From positions 1 through 23,904 of the forward strand of contig DATDGI010000262.1 of NCBI GenBank assembly GCA_036522155.1: 23,904 bases of DNA. Direction: 5' to 3'. The position numbers and the translations under genes are program-made. Numbering within the stretch: the first letter of the stretch is position 1; every line of letters starts with the position of its first letter. The notes under the pieces are model-generated. The model saw only the letters and a list, made by a program, of their open reading frames with translations, was not told the origin of the DNA and did no database searches. The DNA is from UBA9676 sp036522155 (lineage in GTDB: Bacteria; Actinomycetota; Actinomycetes; Streptosporangiales; Streptosporangiaceae). Positions 21,536 through 23,904 of this stretch are shown piece by piece.

Positions 21536-22585
21536 ATGGACGCGCCCGCGGACAAGATGGCAGTTCCGTCCACGCTGCCCAGGCCCATGCGCTCGGCCCT
21601 GGACGGCTTCCAGCGCCATCTCGCATCCGAGCGCGGGCTGTCGCGCCACACGGTGCGCGCCTACCTGGGCGACGTCACCTCCTTGCTGGAGCATGCGGCC
21701 CGAGATGGCGTGTCCAGCCCGGCTGGCCTGGACATTGGCGTGGTCCGCCGCTGGCTGGCGAGCCTGCATGGCACCGGCCAGGCGCGGGCCACGCTGGCCC
21801 GCCGGGCCGCCGCCGCCCGCACATTCACCGCCTGGGCCTTCGCCCGGGGCATGCTCAGCCCGGATCCAGGCCCGCTGCTCGGGACGCCAAAGACCCGCCG
21901 CCGTCTGCCCCAGGTGCCACGCCAGGACCAGATGGCGGCGGTCCTGTCCACCGCCGCGCGCGGCCGGGACCAAGACGGGGGCAATAGCAGCGGGGCCGGT
22001 GATAAGGGGACCGCCGCAGGCCGGGCCGACGGCGAAGGAACCGCCGCCAGACGCGCCGCCGCCCACGGGCGGGAGCAGGAGCTGGAGCTGCGTGACGCGG
22101 CGATCATGGAACTCCTCTACGCGACCGGCATCAGGGTCAGCGAGTTGTGCGGCCTCGACGTCGATGATCTGGACGAAGGCCGCAACACGGTGCGGGTGCT
22201 CGGCAAGGGTGCACGGGAACGCACGGTGCCGGTTGGCCTGCCCGCCATCCGGGCCGTGGCCGCCTGGAAGCGGGCGGGGCGGCCTCGGCTGGCCATCCCC
22301 GGCAGCGGTCCCGCCCTGTTCCTCGGTGCGCGAGGCGGCCGCCTGGACCCCCGGACGGCGCGCCGGGTCGTGCACACCTGGCTGGCCGCCGTGCCGGGCG
22401 TGCCTGAGTCCGGGCCGCACGGGCTGCGCCATGCTGCCGCGACCCATTTGCTGGAAGGCGGCGCCGACCTGCGCAGTGTGCAGGAGATGCTGGGTCACGC
22501 CTCGCTGTCGAGCACGCAGATCTACACCCACGTCTCGGTTGAGCGGCTGACCGCTGCCTACCAGCAGGCCCACCCCCGGGCCTAG
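21536..22585 (+). CDS. xerC: Tyrosine recombinase XerC with Gly-rich insertion
   Basis: XerC/D-type recombinases resolve chromosome dimers at dif. The 349-residue product has the SAM-like N-terminal DNA-binding domain (~18-115) and the catalytic domain with all six residues: Arg200 (TGIRVSEL), Lys224 (GKGARER), His295 and Arg298 (HGLRH), His321 (LGHASL), Tyr330 (IYTHV). Between ~142 and 180, where relatives have a short loop, there is a ~38-residue Gly/Ala/Arg-rich insertion. ATG 21536 is chosen because it gives the family N-terminus; it is 133 bases after dprA and no Shine-Dalgarno is evident. The position beside dprA and rpsB suggests a housekeeping enzyme, not a mobile-element integrase. 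Confidence 0.94.
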   Translation: MDAPADKMAVPSTLPRPMRSALDGFQRHLASERGLSRHTVRAYLGDVTSLLEHAARDGVSSPAGLDIGVVRRWLASLHGTGQARATLARRAAAARTFTAWAFARGMLSPDPGPLLGTPKTRRRLPQVPRQDQMAAVLSTAARGRDQDGGNSSGAGDKGTAAGRADGEGTAARRAAAHGREQELELRDAAIMELLYATGIRVSELCGLDVDDLDEGRNTVRVLGKGARERTVPVGLPAIRAVAAWKRAGRPRLAIPGSGPALFLGARGGRLDPRTARRVVHTWLAAVPGVPESGPHGLRHAAATHLLEGGADLRSVQEMLGHASLSSTQIYTHVSVERLTAAYQQAHPRA

Positions 22586-22849
22586 GCTGCCGGTTTACCA
22601 AGCAGCCCGGCCCGCCAGGAACGGGTAGACTACCTCCTGGCCAGGAAGGCCTGGTGCGCTTGCGCATGAGGCTTCCGGCCTAATTCGCGCGTCCGCCTGC
22701 CTCCCGGCAGAACCACCGGACATTCGGTGGCGCGCAGCTCATCGGTCTGCGGGTCTGCTTACCGCAGTGAGATGCACGCGGACGCCAGGGCCAACCGAGC
22801 GCGCCAGTTCCACGGAACGCGGCGCACAACATGAAAGGGAACAACCGGC
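22586..22849 (+). promoter_or_regulatory. rpsB: rpsB promoter and structured leader
   Basis: A -10 hexamer TAGACT lies at 22626-22631, identical to that before rpsP, giving a leader of about 210 bases. The leader contains perfect stems: CCAGG/CCTGG (22641-22654), CCACCG/CGGTGG (22713-22730) and CTGCGG/CCGCAG (22747-22767). Shine-Dalgarno AAGGGA lies at 22834-22839, ten bases before the ATG. Long structured leaders before rpsB commonly take part in S2 autoregulation in other bacteria; that role is inferred here. No tRNA or protein gene is seen in this stretch. Confidence 0.5.
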
Positions 22850-23904
22850 ATGGCACCGGTCGTCACCATGCGGCAGCTCCTTGAGAGCGGCGTGCATTTC
22901 GGGCATCAGACCAGGCGCTGGAACCCGAAGATGAAGCGGTTCATCTTCGCCGAGCGCAACGGCATTTACATCATCGACCTTCAGCAGTCACTCGACTTCA
23001 TCGACCGCGCCTACGAGTTCATCAAGGAGACGGTCGCCCACGGCGGGACCGTCCTGTACGTGGGCACCAAGAAGCAGGCGCAGGAGGCGATCGCCGAGCA
23101 GGCCCGCCGGGTTGGGATGCCGTTTGTCAACCAGCGCTGGCTGGGCGGCATGCTCACCAACTTCGCCACCGTCTACAAGCGCTTGCAGCGGCTCAAGGAA
23201 CTCGACGAGATCGACTTCGAGGACGTCGCCGGGTCCGGGATGACCAAGAAGGAACTCCTGCACCTGCGGCGCGAGCGCGACAAGCTCGACCGCTCCCTCG
23301 GCGGCATCAAGGACATGTCACGGACGCCGAGCGCGCTGTGGGTGGTGGATACCAAGAAGGAGCACATCGCGGTCAGCGAGGCGCGCAAGCTCGGCATCCC
23401 GGTCATCGCCATCCTCGACACGAACTGCGATCCGGACGAGGTCACCTACCCGATTCCCGGGAACGACGACGCGATCCGCAGTGTTTCGCTACTGACGCGG
23501 GTGGTCGCGGACGCGGTCGCGGACGGGCTGATCGCCCGCGCTGGGGCCGCGTCCAACGGCGAGGACAAGCCCGCTGTGGCCGCCGGGGCCGGTGAACTCG
23601 GTGCCCAGGAGCCTCTCGCCGAGTGGGAGCGGGAGCTGCTCGAGCACAGCGCGGCCGCCGCGGGCGCAGCGGCGGCTGGGGCCAGCCCCCCAACGGCCAC
23701 CGCCGCCGGCCCCGCGACCGCCGCCGTCGAAGCTGCGACCGCCGCCGGCCCTGCGACCGCTGAACCCGCGACCGCGGAAGCCGCGACCGCCGCCGAATCC
23801 GCGACCGCGGAAGTTGCGACTCCCGCCGAACCGGCGACCAGCACCGAACCGGCGACCGCCGCCGAGCCGGCGACCAGCACCGAACCCGCGACCGCGGAAG
23901 CTGC
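22850..23904 (+). CDS. rpsB: 30S ribosomal protein S2, 5' part (cut by right edge), with Ala/Thr/Glu/Pro repeat tail
   Basis: S2 joins late to the 30S platform and is needed with S1 for mRNA binding. The frame is open from ATG 22850 to the end of the window (351 codons and counting). The core shows MRQLLESGVHFGHQTRRWNPKM, YIIDLQQSLDFIDRAYEF, VGTKKQAQEAI, FVNQRWLGGMLTNF, ALWVVDTKKEHIAVSEARKLGIPVIAILDTNCDPDEVTYPIPGNDDA. From about base 23640 the protein turns into Ala-rich sequence and then repeats of A-T-(A/S)-E-(P/A) that continue to the right edge. S2 is usually ~250-300 residues, so the tail is already unusually long. Confidence 0.97.
   Translation, partial: MAPVVTMRQLLESGVHFGHQTRRWNPKMKRFIFAERNGIYIIDLQQSLDFIDRAYEFIKETVAHGGTVLYVGTKKQAQEAIAEQARRVGMPFVNQRWLGGMLTNFATVYKRLQRLKELDEIDFEDVAGSGMTKKELLHLRRERDKLDRSLGGIKDMSRTPSALWVVDTKKEHIAVSEARKLGIPVIAILDTNCDPDEVTYPIPGNDDAIRSVSLLTRVVADAVADGLIARAGAASNGEDKPAVAAGAGELGAQEPLAEWERELLEHSAAAAGAAAAGASPPTATAAGPATAAVEAATAAGPATAEPATAEAATAAESATAEVATPAEPATSTEPATAAEPATSTEPATAEA

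Noticed and set aside
21536..22585. XerC as integrase of a prophage or integrative element
   Set aside because: There are no excisionase, attachment-site repeats or phage genes nearby, and xerC next to dprA and rpsB is normal in actinobacteria.

Overview
The window is a stretch of high-GC actinobacterial chromosome. The evidence is the GC-rich third codon positions, frequent GTG starts, and a conserved actinobacterial housekeeping order: smc, ftsY, (nitrogen genes), ffh, rpsP, khpA, rimM, trmD, rplS, lepB, rnhB, DUF2469, yraN, comM, dprA, xerC, rpsB. It fits a Streptosporangiales- or Frankia-like member of Actinomycetota, but sequence alone does not fix the genus. Almost all real genes are on the plus strand and tightly packed.

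Layout. (1) 1-2760: the 3' end of smc and complete ftsY. (2) 2761-6597: an accessory island of four genes between ftsY and glnB, where many actinobacteria carry the ammonium transporter amtB. On the plus strand a flavohemoglobin-like gene overlaps a DivIVA-domain coiled-coil gene. Facing them on the minus strand is a pair made of a group I truncated hemoglobin and a [2Fe-2S]/FAD/NAD(P)H oxidoreductase. The flanking regions hold palindromes and candidate promoters. (3) 6598-9254: glnB and glnD (PII nitrogen signalling), with a GlnR-box-like motif upstream. (4) 9369-14635: SRP protein ffh, then the ribosome block rpsP-khpA-rimM-trmD-rplS. (5) 14667-17821: two signal peptidases I, RNase HII and a DUF2469 protein. 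(6) 18062-22585: yraN, comM and dprA (DNA uptake/recombination) and a tyrosine recombinase xerC. (7) 22586 to the right edge: a structured leader and the 5' part of rpsB.

Functional view. ftsY, ffh and the two lepB genes form a protein-export theme. rpsP, khpA, rimM, trmD, rplS and rpsB form a ribosome/RNA theme. comM, dprA and xerC handle DNA. The hemoglobin island is the part ordinary synteny does not explain. It has two heme proteins, each with a reductase (one fused, one in an operon), plus a DivIVA-like scaffold translationally coupled to the first. The flavohemoglobin-like protein appears to lack the usual distal-pocket Tyr and Gln.

A window-wide peculiarity is low-complexity expansion. 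S16, S2 and Ffh have long tails; SMC, ComM, DprA, XerC and LepB2 have Gly/Ala/Pro-rich insertions or N-termini. Two genes, glnD and rimM, have no ATG, GTG or TTG at a sensible start and probably begin at CTG. Several genes have a TANNNT -10 hexamer exactly seven bases before the start codon, which points to leaderless transcripts.
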